A stretch of 64,000 bases of DNA from Paramyrothecium sp. XJ0827 (taxonomy: Eukaryota > Ascomycota > Sordariomycetes > Hypocreales > Stachybotryaceae), in the NCBI GenBank assembly GCA_020881915.1, contig JAJFPB010000006.1, positions 3,534,001-3,598,000 on the forward strand, read 5' to 3'. The notes below the pieces were generated by a model. It was not told where the DNA came from. It saw nothing but the letters and a program-made list of their open reading frames with translations, and did not search any database. Position numbers and translations under genes: made by a program. Positions 51,516 through 62,354 of this stretch are shown here, piece by piece (position 1 is the stretch's first letter; each line of letters starts with the position of its first letter).

Positions 51516-52826
51516 TCAAGCCCCATTGTAGGCGAGCAAGTTCGGGCTACCGGCACCGCCGTTTGCGACAACGTCCTTGGTTCCGAGATTCTTGATGCGA
51601 TCAGTTACCTGTTCGGGAAACTTCAACCCTTCTTTGATCATGAGGTATGCGGCCAAACCCGCGACGTGGGGGCACGCCATGCTGGTCCCTGTGAGGCTAG
51701 CCGTAGACTTGCTGTTGTCAATCCACGTGCTCAGGATGTCAACGCCCGGCGCGAAGATGTCGACGGCGGCGCCAAAGTTGGAGAAGGTCGGCTTGTTGTT
51801 GGAGGAGTCGATGGCGCCGACAGTCAAGGCGTTCGGGGCGGAAGCGGGCGAGTAAGAGCTCGCGTCGGCGTACGAGTTGCCGGCTGCCACCACGGTGAGG
51901 ATGCCCTTGCGGTAGGCGGCCTCGACGGCGGCGTTGAAGGCGTCGGAACGGCCGCCGCCGAGAGACATGGAGATGACGGCCTTGGCAGCGCGGCCAGGGG
52001 TATTGGTGATGTTTGAAACGGCCCACTCGTAGCCATCCATGACGATGTCGGTAGAAGACTGGAAATAATTGATTAGCACAAGACTTCGCAAAGTGACCGG
52101 TTCATCAGAGATTTTTGGCTTACGGAGCCAGTGTCGAAGACCTTGACGGCCATGACGTTGGCCTTCTTGGCCACGCCGTAGGCCCTGCTGGCGACGGTGC
52201 CGGCGCAGTGGGTGCCGTGGCCCATCGAGTCGATGAACTTTGACCCCCGGCAGGCGTTGTATCCGAGGTGTGCTCGGCCCTCGAACTCGGCGTGGCCGAC
52301 GTAGACGCCCGTGTCCACGACGTAGACCCAGGCGCCCTTGCCGGCGGAACTGTCGTAATGGTAGTCGCCGTAGCCGGACTCGCGGTGGGAGATGGAGCTC
52401 AGGCCCCACGGGACATTGTCCTGGGTGAGGGCTTCGTAGAGCTCGATCTTGCGAACCGGCTCGACGGCGGCGACCTGCAAGAAGGGTCCATGTTAGTGCT
52501 CCGGCTCTGCTGGGGTTGGTAGGGCCGGGAAGGGGCACCTCGTCGCTGCGCGCAATCTCGGCGACCGTCTCGGCGTCGAACTCGCCCGAGTAGCCCTTGA
52601 AGCTGTCCGTCCAGACCTTGTCGACGCCCTGCTCGTCGCGGCGGCGCAAGCTGCGGGTGTGGACGCCGCGGGCCCAGGACAGGTGGGCGTGGGCCTGGGG
52701 CGCCATGACGCCCGGCTTAAGGGTGACGATGAACTTGCCCGGGATGATGTCCGTCTTGTTCAGGCCTGGCGCGGGGAGGCAGAAGGCGGCGGGGAGGGCC
52801 GCCGCGAGTAGGATCGTCGCTCGCAT
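51516..52826 (-). CDS. Secreted subtilisin-like serine protease (S8, proteinase K type)
   Basis: Secreted endopeptidase that degrades extracellular protein. Exons are 52826-52539, 52474-52124 and 52058-51516, giving 393 residues, the normal length for fungal proteinase K-like enzymes. A signal peptide (about residues 1-16) is followed by an I9 inhibitor propeptide (about 31-100) and the mature enzyme from about residue 107. The triad is complete: Asp150 (VVDTGVY), His182 (GHGTHCAG) and Ser339 (GTSMACPHVAG), with oxyanion Asn274 (AAGNS). The first and third exons happen to share a frame, so an unspliced frame of 436 codons runs through both introns; the second exon lies in another frame and carries the Asp and His, so the spliced model is right. 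The first donor is GTGCCC, an unusual but phase-correct site. A TATAAA lies about 100 bases upstream of the ATG. Confidence 0.95.
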   Translation of the reverse strand: MRATILLAAALPAAFCLPAPGLNKTDIIPGKFIVTLKPGVMAPQAHAHLSWARGVHTRSLRRRDEQGVDKVWTDSFKGYSGEFDAETVAEIARSDEVPLPGPTNPSRAGALTWTLLAGRRRRAGSQDRALRSPHPGQCPVGPELHLPPRVRLRRLPLRQFRRQGRLGLRRGHGRLRRPRRVRGPSTPRIQRLPGVKVHRLDGPRHPLRRHRRQQGLRRGQEGQRHGRQGLRHWLRKPKISDEPVTLRSLVLINYFQSSTDIVMDGYEWAVSNITNTPGRAAKAVISMSLGGGRSDAFNAAVEAAYRKGILTVVAAGNSYADASSYSPASAPNALTVGAIDSSNNKPTFSNFGAAVDIFAPGVDILSTWIDNSKSTASLTGTSMACPHVAGLAAYLMIKEGLKFPEQVTDRIKNLGTKDVVANGGAGSPNLLAYNGA

Positions 52827-54122
52827 CTTGGGATAGTGGCAGGTTCTTTGGGTAAGTCGAATGCTGTCGAAGTGCGATGTACTGTCTTGTTGATCAACTG
52901 GATTGGAAGCAGGAGTCCCGGTTCCCTTTATACCCCTAGCATTATTATGCTCATATCTCTCTTTCGGCTCTCTTGCTGACCCCTTTCGACGAAGAGGCCT
53001 TCAGCTTCATCCTCACTTGGTGTTTTTGCCCATCCATCTCGTCCATGGAACGCCTTCGGTCCTTCTTTCACCCCTCGGCCGAAGTTAGGTCAGCTCAGGG
53101 GCAGGCCAAAGTCTTTGGATGCATCCGCGCGCACAATTCCTCTCGCCAGCGTCGTGGTGTTCTTTCAATGCTGCGAAGCGATTTGTGGCGTTTTCGAATG
53201 TCAGCATCAGTGGCGATGTATATCACTAGGTTACACGGTTTAATGCATGGAGGACTTTGTTTCTAGCTTGTGACCGAGAGGCATCAACGTGGCTGCCATG
53301 TTCGTGGGTGGCAGAGTCGTGAACACATGAAGGCGGCACACGGAAAGTTAGGTCCGAAGACTCTGCTGCAGTGTTGGCAGCGTTGTGGTATCACAGTACT
53401 ATTAGGTGGAGATTAAATATTGTCCTGCCTTTGCAGGCAGTGTCCAGGTAAATGCCAGGACACTTAAACTCAGTTTTGACAGTGTTGACCATCGTTCTCT
53501 ATTTGGATGTGGACAGACAACAGGCGATGTTCCGGGAGGGCCATAGGCTAGTAATGCCTTTCCGATCACTTCCGTCATCGAGGATAAAAGTCCCAGGCAA
53601 GCGGAACACGATACGGGCTCTTCCCAGCAAAAAACTTGCTCAACACGGTTGTACGACGATGGACGCGGCCCTGATGTCGTGCGTCCACACGATTACACCA
53701 ATGTGTCAGCCACATGTTCTTCAGCTAAACGCTCATCAAATAGAGTGGAGATGTTCATTTTCCAACCTTAAAATGGCCATTTTGAAAGAGTGGTTGATGT
53801 AACATCAGGGTCCTGGTCAACTTTTTTTCGTTGTGATATCCTCGTGACACCGCTAGTCCAGAGACCTCAAGCCATGAGAAAAATCGAAGGTAGTGTCAAA
53901 AGAATATCCCTCAATTAGGGGTGGGTGTATTGATTTTAATTGCCTCTCCTGGACTTTCTATTCACATTATGGTCGACGCTTAAATCTGGACAGACACTGA
54001 ACACTCCAGGCTGTTGACCCTTTGTTTCTGCATTTGGAATACTAACAAATCGCAAGGAAGGTCGCTTCTATTTTTAAGACATATATTCGACATCGGCTGT
54101 GCCGAACTCAGCCGTAGTAGTA
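52827..54122. other. Intergenic region, subtilase 5' flank and TFIP11 3' flank
   Basis: It contains the subtilase promoter and the 3' flank of the splicing-factor gene. No gene is supported; the only moderate frame (53452-53802, 116 codons) has no recognisable features. The last coding exon of the TFIP11-like gene might extend into the right end if a further intron exists. Confidence 0.55.
52927..52932 (-). promoter_or_regulatory. TATA box of subtilase gene
   Basis: TATAAA on the minus strand, about 100 bases upstream of the subtilase ATG, a suitable spacing for a TATA-driven, strongly inducible gene. Confidence 0.6.
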
Positions 54123-56507
54123 TTACACCATATTCATAACAAGCAAGCCCTTGTCAAGCTCGGCACTGACACCCTTGATATCGGCAATGTCGGCGAGCAC
54201 GCTTCCCCTCCACCATCTATACCATTCAGCTACCTCCCCAAAGTCTACCTCGTCTGACTGCAGCCACTGCTGCAGTAGGCCGTTCCACATTGGGAACATG
54301 TCCTGGACTAGGACCTCGGCCACGATGGTGTCTCCAAGAATCTGCTTCCACTTGAGTATGCCGTACAGTATGGGCAGTGTCGGCTCTTGGTCGGCCGGAT
54401 CCACGCGGAACTTGGTCCGCAGGTAGCGGCCCATGGAGGGCAGGACGTGAGACATCATCAGGGGACGCCACTGTGCGCCGAGGATGTCCTTCCATTGCGC
54501 AAGCCCTGGTACCACGCCTCGCTCGAATTCCCAGACATCGATAAGTTGCCTGAACTTCCGCCTGACATCCGCCACAAGTCCTGTGCCCTTGGGATCGAGG
54601 TGATACGGAGGCAGGTACTGAAGCCAGGGGAACAACCAGGTATGCGGGAGGTGGTGGTCCCGTCGTTTCTTCTTCGGATTCCAGTCCGCAAGAGCAGTTT
54701 CAAGCCTGCGTGCTATGTTGTTGACAAACTGGGCACGGACGAACGGCGGGAGGAGATCGTTCCAGTTCTCCATGATGCTAAGCATGGGCGTTGGATCTGT
54801 GGGCTCCCAAGAGCGAACAGCAGCAAGAATTTGAGGTAGCCAGTTCTTGTACATCATGCTCTCGTAAGGGGTGGTGGCTTTGTGGTGTCTTCGGTAAACA
54901 TCGTCCGCTTGTACAGCTGACGAGTTCCATCTGTCTACCGCGCGGGCTTCGTTGCCTGACTTCAACAGCAGACTAGCCATGCCCGTCAGGTCAACTGCGA
55001 AGCGGCTAGGGTCGGTCAAGGGATCCCAGTCGGGATCACGCAGAAAGGGATGGATTGCTGCCACTGCGATGTCGGCCACTTCCGGCGTGGCGGAACCAAG
55101 CTCTAGGGCCTGCTTCAAACAAGCGACCACCGAGTGCCATTCCGAGGCTGAAGCAAGTTGTCCGCTCACCAGATCCGAAAAGGCTCTCAACCTTTCGAAA
55201 TCCGAGCGCATATCCTCGACTTCCTGTTCCCTCTCCTTGAGTTCCAAATCAAGCCAGGCTTTTCTGTCCTCTAAATTCCGCCATTCTTCAGAAAACGCAA
55301 GCAGGTCCGCATGTGCCCTCTTCACAAGCTTTCTCGCTTCTATGACCTCTGTCGATTCTGGCACCCCGGAAGTTGGCGTCATGATACCACTCGTAGAAGT
55401 GAGCATTTTGTTGCCGGGCCCAGTCATGTCCAGAATGGGGGTGAATGCGTCGGGGATGTGAAGACCGGGCGCTGCTGCTTTCAATTCCTCCGCCGTCAAG
55501 TATTTCGTCTTCTGTCTCCGAGGCGTACTTCCAGCGCTATTGAAAGCAGAACCTAGCTTCTTCTGCTTCGCTTTCCTTCGCTTCTTCTTCTCTTCTTCAT
55601 CCGAGTCCACAACTACCTCGCCACGTAGCTTGGCCTGTCGTTTCTCCTCTTGACGCTCCTGCTCCGACTTCTCCTTCACAGCTCCCAAACCGATACCTTG
55701 CGGACGCAAGTTCGCTTCGATGATGATGTTTCGACCTTGGCCCTCCTTTCCTAAGCCGGTGCCTTCGACGTAGCCCATCTTGGCCATCATCCGCGCACCA
55801 AACGATTTGACGTTCACTTTTCCCTTTGCGCTGAAGGCGCTAGGCTGGGGTTTGTTGCGTGGAGCAGGCGACTGCCCGCCATTTTCAGGCACTTTAAGGA
55901 CAGGCTCGGCTGCCGAGGATGGAACAAAACCTTGTCCTAGGGCAGTCCTCCCATCGAAGCGGGTCTTCAGCGTCGAGGCAGCAGGCTGTCCTGACGTCGA
56001 CATGGTCGGTAGTATTTTCCCGTTGGAAGACCATCCGAGGCCGCTCCCGGCAAAACCAAGGCCGACGCCTTTGGCACCCTCTTCCTCATCATCGTCTTCG
56101 TCTTCGTCCTCGTCCTCGTCATCCTGGGTATTTGTCAATCTTCCAAAACCTAGGACTGGCCTGTCATCCTCGTCGGACAGCTCTTCCTTTGCATCACCAT
56201 CATCGGTGGGTTTGGAAGTAGTGACGAAGCTCATGCCCTTACTCCTCAGTGTCTTGCGTTTCCAACCCTTGCCTGGGCCGTCATCCTCACTGTCGGACGC
56301 GAAGATGCCCAGTGCCGCCTTCTCCTTGTTGTTCCCACCTATGCGACGTCGCTTGCGCGGATTAAAGTCCCCAAAGTCGTCGTCGTCGGCATTTATGCCA
56401 GGCGCTCGATAATCATCTTCGGACTCGGAGGCTGAGGAGGAATAGTCGGCGGCCGTAGCTTTGGTGATGCGCGAGGGGTCAAAGCCGGGGCGCGAGGAGC
56501 CATCCAT
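54123..56507 (-). CDS. G-patch splicing factor, TFIP11/Ntr1 (Spp382)-like
   Basis: Predicted spliceosome disassembly factor that recruits and stimulates the Prp43 helicase in the nucleus (family knowledge). It is a single open frame of 794 residues from the ATG at 56507; an upstream TTG in frame is not a start. The N-terminus is acidic and Ser-rich with DDDDFGDFNPRKRRR, typical of the TIP N-terminal region, and a long Asp/Glu run lies near residues 129-143. The G-patch (GARMMAKMGYVEGTGLG onwards) spans about 236-280, a charged region and a coiled coil (about 390-440) follow, and the GCFC-type C-terminal domain covers about 500-790. It ends abruptly after GLLVMNMV, where relatives may run further, so a small last exon beyond a GTGTAA donor at the end is possible but not shown. 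Confidence 0.92.
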   Translation of the reverse strand: MDGSSRPGFDPSRITKATAADYSSSASESEDDYRAPGINADDDDFGDFNPRKRRRIGGNNKEKAALGIFASDSEDDGPGKGWKRKTLRSKGMSFVTTSKPTDDGDAKEELSDEDDRPVLGFGRLTNTQDDEDEDEDEDDDEEEGAKGVGLGFAGSGLGWSSNGKILPTMSTSGQPAASTLKTRFDGRTALGQGFVPSSAAEPVLKVPENGGQSPAPRNKPQPSAFSAKGKVNVKSFGARMMAKMGYVEGTGLGKEGQGRNIIIEANLRPQGIGLGAVKEKSEQERQEEKRQAKLRGEVVVDSDEEEKKKRRKAKQKKLGSAFNSAGSTPRRQKTKYLTAEELKAAAPGLHIPDAFTPILDMTGPGNKMLTSTSGIMTPTSGVPESTEVIEARKLVKRAHADLLAFSEEWRNLEDRKAWLDLELKEREQEVEDMRSDFERLRAFSDLVSGQLASASEWHSVVACLKQALELGSATPEVADIAVAAIHPFLRDPDWDPLTDPSRFAVDLTGMASLLLKSGNEARAVDRWNSSAVQADDVYRRHHKATTPYESMMYKNWLPQILAAVRSWEPTDPTPMLSIMENWNDLLPPFVRAQFVNNIARRLETALADWNPKKKRRDHHLPHTWLFPWLQYLPPYHLDPKGTGLVADVRRKFRQLIDVWEFERGVVPGLAQWKDILGAQWRPLMMSHVLPSMGRYLRTKFRVDPADQEPTLPILYGILKWKQILGDTIVAEVLVQDMFPMWNGLLQQWLQSDEVDFGEVAEWYRWWRGSVLADIADIKGVSAELDKGLLVMNMV

Positions 56508-58376
56508 GGCTTTTGTAGGTAGCAATCCTGTCTCAAGACCTCGCGCGAGTTCAGCGACTCTCTTTCTGTAGTTGCAAACGTCGATGTGTGAGGTTTCCGG
56601 GCGGTTGGCCCATAACTAGGATTAGTTGGAAATATTGGCCAGGCACGCGCAGTTTGGCCGTTGCTGTTGCCCGCTGCGTTAGCCGCACAGCTCCAGTACA
56701 GATGGGAGGTACCTTCACTTTTCGTCATCGCCTATCTTATCGCCACGTGACAGATTCTTTGCTTCCACCAATGTATTACATAAGCGTCGTCTTGCTTATA
56801 AGATGATGGCAATCGTGGTTTGCACGAAATGGTTAATGGCTATACATGAATCATCTGTAGTGGCCGGCCAGAGAGATTGTGGCATTGGACATGGAGAACC
56901 ACCGTTCGTTCTACGTCAAGGCCGAAAAAGGGAATCTGAACGTAGCGATGAGTCCTTCTACAATAGTGAGGATCTGCCTGACCCAAGCCGGAGGGACTAG
57001 CAGGAGAGTCTCCTGAGTGTGTTCATTACTCTAGTTCTTTATTACCAAACTCTGTATGGTATAATATCACGGTTGTGTTGAGAAACAATGAGCTCCGAGG
57101 ACGTGCCAGCCTACAAGGACCTTTGCCTCTCATCAAATACTCAGAATGCGACTACATCACATCCGAACATGCCTTATCACGTTGCCCTATATTACCTTTA
57201 CTGCGTTCGTCGTTGGCTCAATGTCAGAGGGAAAAAAAGCTTCCATCCCTGAAATAATCTTGCAAGGGAGCATTCCACTTCTGGCTCTCCTTGATCGCCG
57301 GTTTGGGAAACCCAAATCGGAAATACAATCTAAATTTTAACTGATCGAGTGATGCGAGCGGCTGAAGGCTGGGAGCCGAAGATTCGACGCAAGTCTAGTG
57401 GCTTCAAGACCCTGTCGGGGCTATCCAGGTCACCTGGCTTAGTTGTCAATGACGATTCAGCCTCGGAATGGGTCACCCGAGAAAGATTACACATCAGAGT
57501 AGGCTACATCAAGACGAAGTCTTTGATAGGGGTAATTGATCATAAAATCTCGAGCTACGCAGAGTTTGAAACGTAGAGGGGTCCTAAAATCCTTGTCAAA
57601 TTCATCAAAGAGCCACGAATCCCGATACACTGCGAAGGCCGAATACTCAGCTATTGGACAGTCCTAAAGCAAGCCTGGGGAGATCTGAGTACATCAAAAC
57701 TAAGAGGAGCGTTGACGTGCGGCATGAGGTTCCCGAGGTGACTAAGTCGGTGCCGAAAATCCCGAGGACGGAGACATTGCGGACATACTTGTTCCGGCCG
57801 AACCAAAGTTTATGGGATTAAATACTTGCTCAATTCAGCTGCGGTGCTTTCTCGGAGGGAGTTTTGTTCTCACGTGAAGTTGAGTTTCTCGAAAAGGCTA
57901 GACAGGAGTTCCCAGGCTTACACTTACGTCGCGAATGCTGGTGAGGTTTTCGACTTGTCGGGAGTCAGTATAGACAATCCATAGGTAAACCGGGAGAATT
58001 ATCTAGAACAGGTAGGTTTGACCCTTCTCCTTGTCTTCAAATTTCGAAGCCTCAGGAGATACTCCCAAAAGCTGGGGTTCGGACTGTGCCAAATTGGTGC
58101 AGAGAGCTTAGCTTGACTTGAAGCAAGCCACAATAACACCACCTCAGCGTGAGAACTTGGGCTGAGCGGGCAACCACTTTTTCAAAACTCAAAATCGTAG
58201 CCACAATCCAGAACTTGTCAGCTTACAGCGATTATGGTTTAAGCAAAGGGGGTCTAGAAAGTTGTTGGGAGCAATAAATCAAGACATACAAGCAGCATGG
58301 TTCCTCTGTGATCATTTCTTCAACTTGCATCACAGCGTCCTACAGCCCTAATATCTGTTCCAAGAAATTGAGAGCC
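56508..58376. other. Divergent intergenic region
   Basis: It holds the 5' flanks of the TFIP11-like gene (-) and the small Ecm13-like gene (+). No gene is supported between them. Confidence 0.6.
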
Positions 58377-59048
58377 ATGTCAGATGTAACACTCGATAAA
58401 CATCTTGTCCGCGTGGTGCGGAACAAATTTGTTCACGAATCGAACGAGGCAGATACAAACCTACACCGGCTGTTGTCTCACGCGACGCTACTTGACAAGA
58501 TAGTCGAAGCACGCCGAGAAAAGCTGAGATTCTTGTACGAGAAACGAAGAAAATCGCATCTAGAGGATCTGTTTGAGCCGTCAGAAACAGAACTCGAAAA
58601 AATTGATCAGCAGCCTAGGGTGTTGCAGGAGGAATTGGCCTCGGAATCTGACACATCTTCGGAGTCCGACTCCTCGTCCGAATCAGATTATGAATCCAAT
58701 GAGGAAGTTGAAGGTCTCGAATATGTCAAAATAACCGTCACCACTGGTGTACTTCGACTCCCAGCAAAATTCATCTACAATGGCATGTTGGAACTGAACA
58801 AGGAAAACAACAACGAAAAGGATGACGATGCGCATCCAGATGAAAAGAGCGACGCTATTTTGGTGTACACAGAAGGGCTCAGCGAGCTATCCGACGTGCC
58901 TTCTGCGTCTCCAATAACTTCCGTGCCTCTATCACCGCGGCAATATCGCCAGGATGCCAAAGTCGAGGACGGCGGGAATGGGCATTACTGGCTGAATCAC
59001 AGCGTAGACGCGAATCTGTCAGCCAATTATTACAACCAATGGTTTTGA
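58377..59048 (+). CDS. Small acidic protein, possibly Ecm13-like
   Basis: Intronless frame of 223 residues from ATG 58377; an upstream in-frame GTG is not a likely start. Residues 12-60 contain VRNKFVHESNEADTNLHRLL followed by SHATLLDKIVEARREK. This matches my recollection of the fungal Ecm13/YJR115W-type pattern, in which a basic helix precedes a 'LxxLVxHAxLLDxL' segment. The middle has a Ser/Glu/Asp run (about 93-112, SESDTSSESDSSSESDYES), then a short beta-like segment, and the C-terminus holds a Pro/Ser stretch. No membrane segment or catalytic motif is seen. The function of the family is poorly known. The reading frame looks genuine; the family call is tentative. Confidence 0.6.
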   Translation: MSDVTLDKHLVRVVRNKFVHESNEADTNLHRLLSHATLLDKIVEARREKLRFLYEKRRKSHLEDLFEPSETELEKIDQQPRVLQEELASESDTSSESDSSSESDYESNEEVEGLEYVKITVTTGVLRLPAKFIYNGMLELNKENNNEKDDDAHPDEKSDAILVYTEGLSELSDVPSASPITSVPLSPRQYRQDAKVEDGGNGHYWLNHSVDANLSANYYNQWF

Positions 59049-61380
59049 CAAACAAATCTTTTGATAGAAGGCTAGGGCTCGAAAAGTAATTCATCAAGCT
59101 GAATTGGAGTTGGGCGATACCAACTAGAGTTCAATGTACCATGGCGAATAAGCATGATAATAAGCAACAATAACAAACTTCTCTTCAAGCCCCTGAATAT
59201 GTCACTGCCAATACGCCAACGGGTTCCCGGCAAGCTGGAGGGCAAGAGAGGCATTGAGTTCTGGTGAAATTGCTAAAAGAAGATTGAGCACAAAAGAGTG
59301 ACAGCGTGAGATGAGAGAAGGCAAGCATCAGCTGAGCCAGGCAAGCAGTCTCAAGATCAGCAAAACTTATCAGCACAATAAAGACGTTAATCTTTTTCTC
59401 TATTTTTTCTTTATTTCCTCCCTACGTGATGAAGATCCTCAAACGCCCTCTCGATCTCCTCAATCATGGCGGCCATCTTGGTTTCCGTTGATATCACCAG
59501 GATCGTTCCCATGGACGTCTTTATCATTGACACCCTCGGTATTATCATCTAGTCATCGCGCCATCCGCTCCTTTGCCCCCGCCTCGCCCTCCCCCTTCGC
59601 CCTCCTCTTTCCGCGCCCCCACCTCCGCTTCCCCGGTAGTCGGCTCTGCCCCAACTCCCGGCCCTGTCCCCCAGCCCGGCCCGGCCTGAAGCAGCAGCAG
59701 TGGTGGTACCAGCAGAAACATTAGAGGGCCACCTTGAAGGTCTAGACAACAAGTATAAGATTTCCCTTCAGCCACGCAAAACTGATTCGGGCCTGGCCAG
59801 CTCTAGTCGGCAGCATCAACGCCGAAGTCAAAGCAGCTCCAGTTTCTTGCAAGTTGCTCAGGTGTCAAGACAACACATATCACACAAACATGCTCGGGTA
59901 TTCAAAAGAAGCCAGCAGCTACGCGGCAGAATTTATCCGACAGGCTAAAAGACATCTGTGAGTTGGGTGCCCTGGCGCCACTGCCCGACAAGGTTTTCCA
60001 TTGTCTCCCTGGTAGACACCGTTGTTGCCGAGTTAGCGCCAGGACGGGTCCGGATTTGTTGTAAACTCCATGGATACTGAATTGGATGGTTTCCTTTGGA
60101 GCACCAGCCTTTCCAAGGAGGAATGTCTCCGCCGAGGCAGCACTATTGGCTCACTTAAAACACTCGAAATCTAAGGCCGAACTCCTAGCTTGGTAGGCCT
60201 TCACCGCTAGACAAGTGCTAGTATATCAATCAAATCAAGTGTTATCATAGAGACTCGACAATCAGCGATGTCTGAATGTGTTCATGGTCCGTAAAACGTA
60301 CAATATCACGCTATGGAGAATGTACGCGAATCGGCCTCTCCGATTCGTTTACGGATACTCACTTGCGCTCGGTAACATAGAACAGTGATTGTCCAACATA
60401 TCCGGTCAACCTCAATTTAATTCACCGCGAAGGTCCTCACAATGCCAACCTCGAACTCCGAGGCTGCAGGTGATCTGGTTTCTCTTGAGTGACGGCTTCG
60501 CACGTGGAGGGGCTAAAACCCGCGCCCGAGCCAACCAATGAAATATGAAGTGTGTACCACTAGCATCACTTAGTGTAAAGTAACGATCTCATGATTTCGA
60601 AGGCGCTATTTGAACTGACTCCCCACAGGGCTTGCTCAGACATACAGGGTCTTTGGGTTTTACATGGCGTCATACCTAAACCTACTTGTAACGCCCCAAG
60701 ATTTCAGCTCTGTTGCTTATCATCGCTTACACTGATCCTGGTTGTCGAGACCTAGCGTTGACGATTTCATTGGAGGGTGAAACGTTTCATCGCACGTTGC
60801 GTGCTTTGGTCTCGATTTGAGAGGCCATGATTTATGGTTTCCAATGAGAGCCATAATCGAAGGCATCTTTAATTATCTTTACTAATTCTTGTAAATAAAA
60901 TGTCTGCTTACAAGTAAGGTAGTAATCGCATAGGTGCTAATGTCTCTAGATCGTCCAGCCGAAGCTAAGCAGGCAGCCGGCGGGACGTTGAGAAACGGCG
61001 AGACTCGGCTGGGACGCCCGGCTATTATCGCATCATCTCACTCCATGCTAGCCTGCACAAAGCTAACAGCACTGGGTGGGAACAAATTCATTCATTTGGC
61101 CTCTCCTACAATCACTCGTGGAAGGTGGCGATTGTGGCTGATTTCTTGCGGAGTCATGGTGGCCATGGGATCATGAGTCGTAAGTCGATTGAGCGAAGAA
61201 ATGACCAGAAGGATTACGACGGTGAAGCATTGGGTGGCGATATTACTGAACAGTGCTTCGTACCCAGAACCTATCATTTCACCGTGTTCGCGTACATGTG
61301 TTTCAAACAAATCAGCAATTCTTTACAGGTGATCCAAAATTGGTCAATTGAGGACAAATAATAGATATTCTTGATCATGA
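59049..61380. other. Convergent intergenic region
   Basis: This region lies between the 3' ends of the Ecm13-like and bHLH-type genes. A pyrimidine-rich segment (about 59560-59660) and a 45-codon minus-strand frame (59411-59548) are present; no gene is confidently supported. Confidence 0.5.
59411..59548 (-). other. 45-codon open frame, possible small or relic coding segment
   Basis: ATG-started short frame whose C-terminal half (TKMAAMIEEIERAFEDLHH) looks helical and protein-like. It is preceded directly by an in-frame TAG within ACTAG, which could be a splice acceptor, but no upstream exon was found. The family is not recognised. Confidence 0.2.
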
Positions 61381-62354
61381 TTAAGTCCCTTGCCTCGTGT
61401 CACCCCAGTTAGACATCTTGGCTGAACTCTCAAACCACTGCAAACGACCTTGTAGATCCAGATTCTGTTGATTCAGTGCCTCAAGCTTCTCTCCGGCTAG
61501 TCGCAGGGTGTCACATTTCTTGAGAGACAGAAAATCGTTCATATGTCGATCGTTGTTTGGGTTCATGTGTGCAAGGGTCTTGTTCAGCCTCTCGAAATAA
61601 TAGTTCAACCGACCCCTATAATGTCTCTCAGTCTCGTTGTGGTTCGTACGGGTGACCTTCTTGCGTTGCGGAGAGCGCGGTTCAAGGGCCTTTTCCTGCT
61701 GAGCTGTGCCTATAGATTTTACTGAGCGAGGCGACCGGCTCCCAGCTTTGCTTTTCGTTCTTGTTTCATGGTCGCCAGTAGCAGGAGATGCTCCGTTCGA
61801 TGAGAAAACAGAGCCAGGCGTAGTATTTGTAGGTTGGCGAAGTGGTTGAGGGGTGTGACCATCCGCCTTGATGCTTAATTGTGCATCGGCGATGAGGTCC
61901 TGATCCCCAAAGCTTGGACAGTTTGACTCGCTCATCACACTCTGACCAGAGAGCCTTCTCTCGTATGGGAGGCTATTGGTCGAAGTGTCGACCACTGAGG
62001 AGGATGAAGTTCTGGTCAAATCGGGACGCAGCGGGCTCTGCATGTTTTGGATGCATTCATTGGGTGTCATATCAACGGCTTCTGGCGGCATGAAGACGCC
62101 ATACTCGGGAACCCAATCCCCGGCTAAGTAGTAGAGATACGGGAAACCCCCAGACACCGTGCAGTCCGAACATGCGCAGGGTGATAGCACGTCTTCAGAG
62201 ACATGTTGCTAGTCATCAGATGGCATATTAGTATCCGAGTACAGAATAACAACTCCTGGTGCTGTCTTCAGCTTACAGATAGAGGTTGGGGTACCAAAGA
62301 GAGGATGTTCGGGACATGCCTGTCTGGCAATTCTGCATAACTGCTAAAGGCCAT
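61381..62354 (-). CDS. bHLH-type transcription factor
   Basis: Two exons, 62354-62277 and 62208-61381, joined in phase 0 by a 68-base intron with GTAAGC donor, ACTAAT branch point and ACTAG acceptor, giving 301 residues. The N-terminus (MAFSSYAELPDRHVPNIL) leads to a small Cys pair (CACSDC) and an aromatic stretch. The middle is Ser/Thr/Pro-rich and probably disordered. The basic region NHNETERHYRGRLN (about residues 215-228) resembles the HNxxERxYR signature of bHLH proteins that bind E-boxes; helix 1 continues YYFERLNKTLAHM, a loop follows, and helix 2 is LSLKKCDTLRLAGEKLEAL. A nuclear DNA-binding role is inferred. The helix 2 pattern diverges from textbook bHLH, so the family call is good but not certain. 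Confidence 0.72.

Noticed and set aside
51516..52826. 436-codon continuous frame through the subtilase introns
   Set aside because: It would miss the Asp and His catalytic residues, which are in another frame in the middle exon; the three-exon model gives a complete protease.
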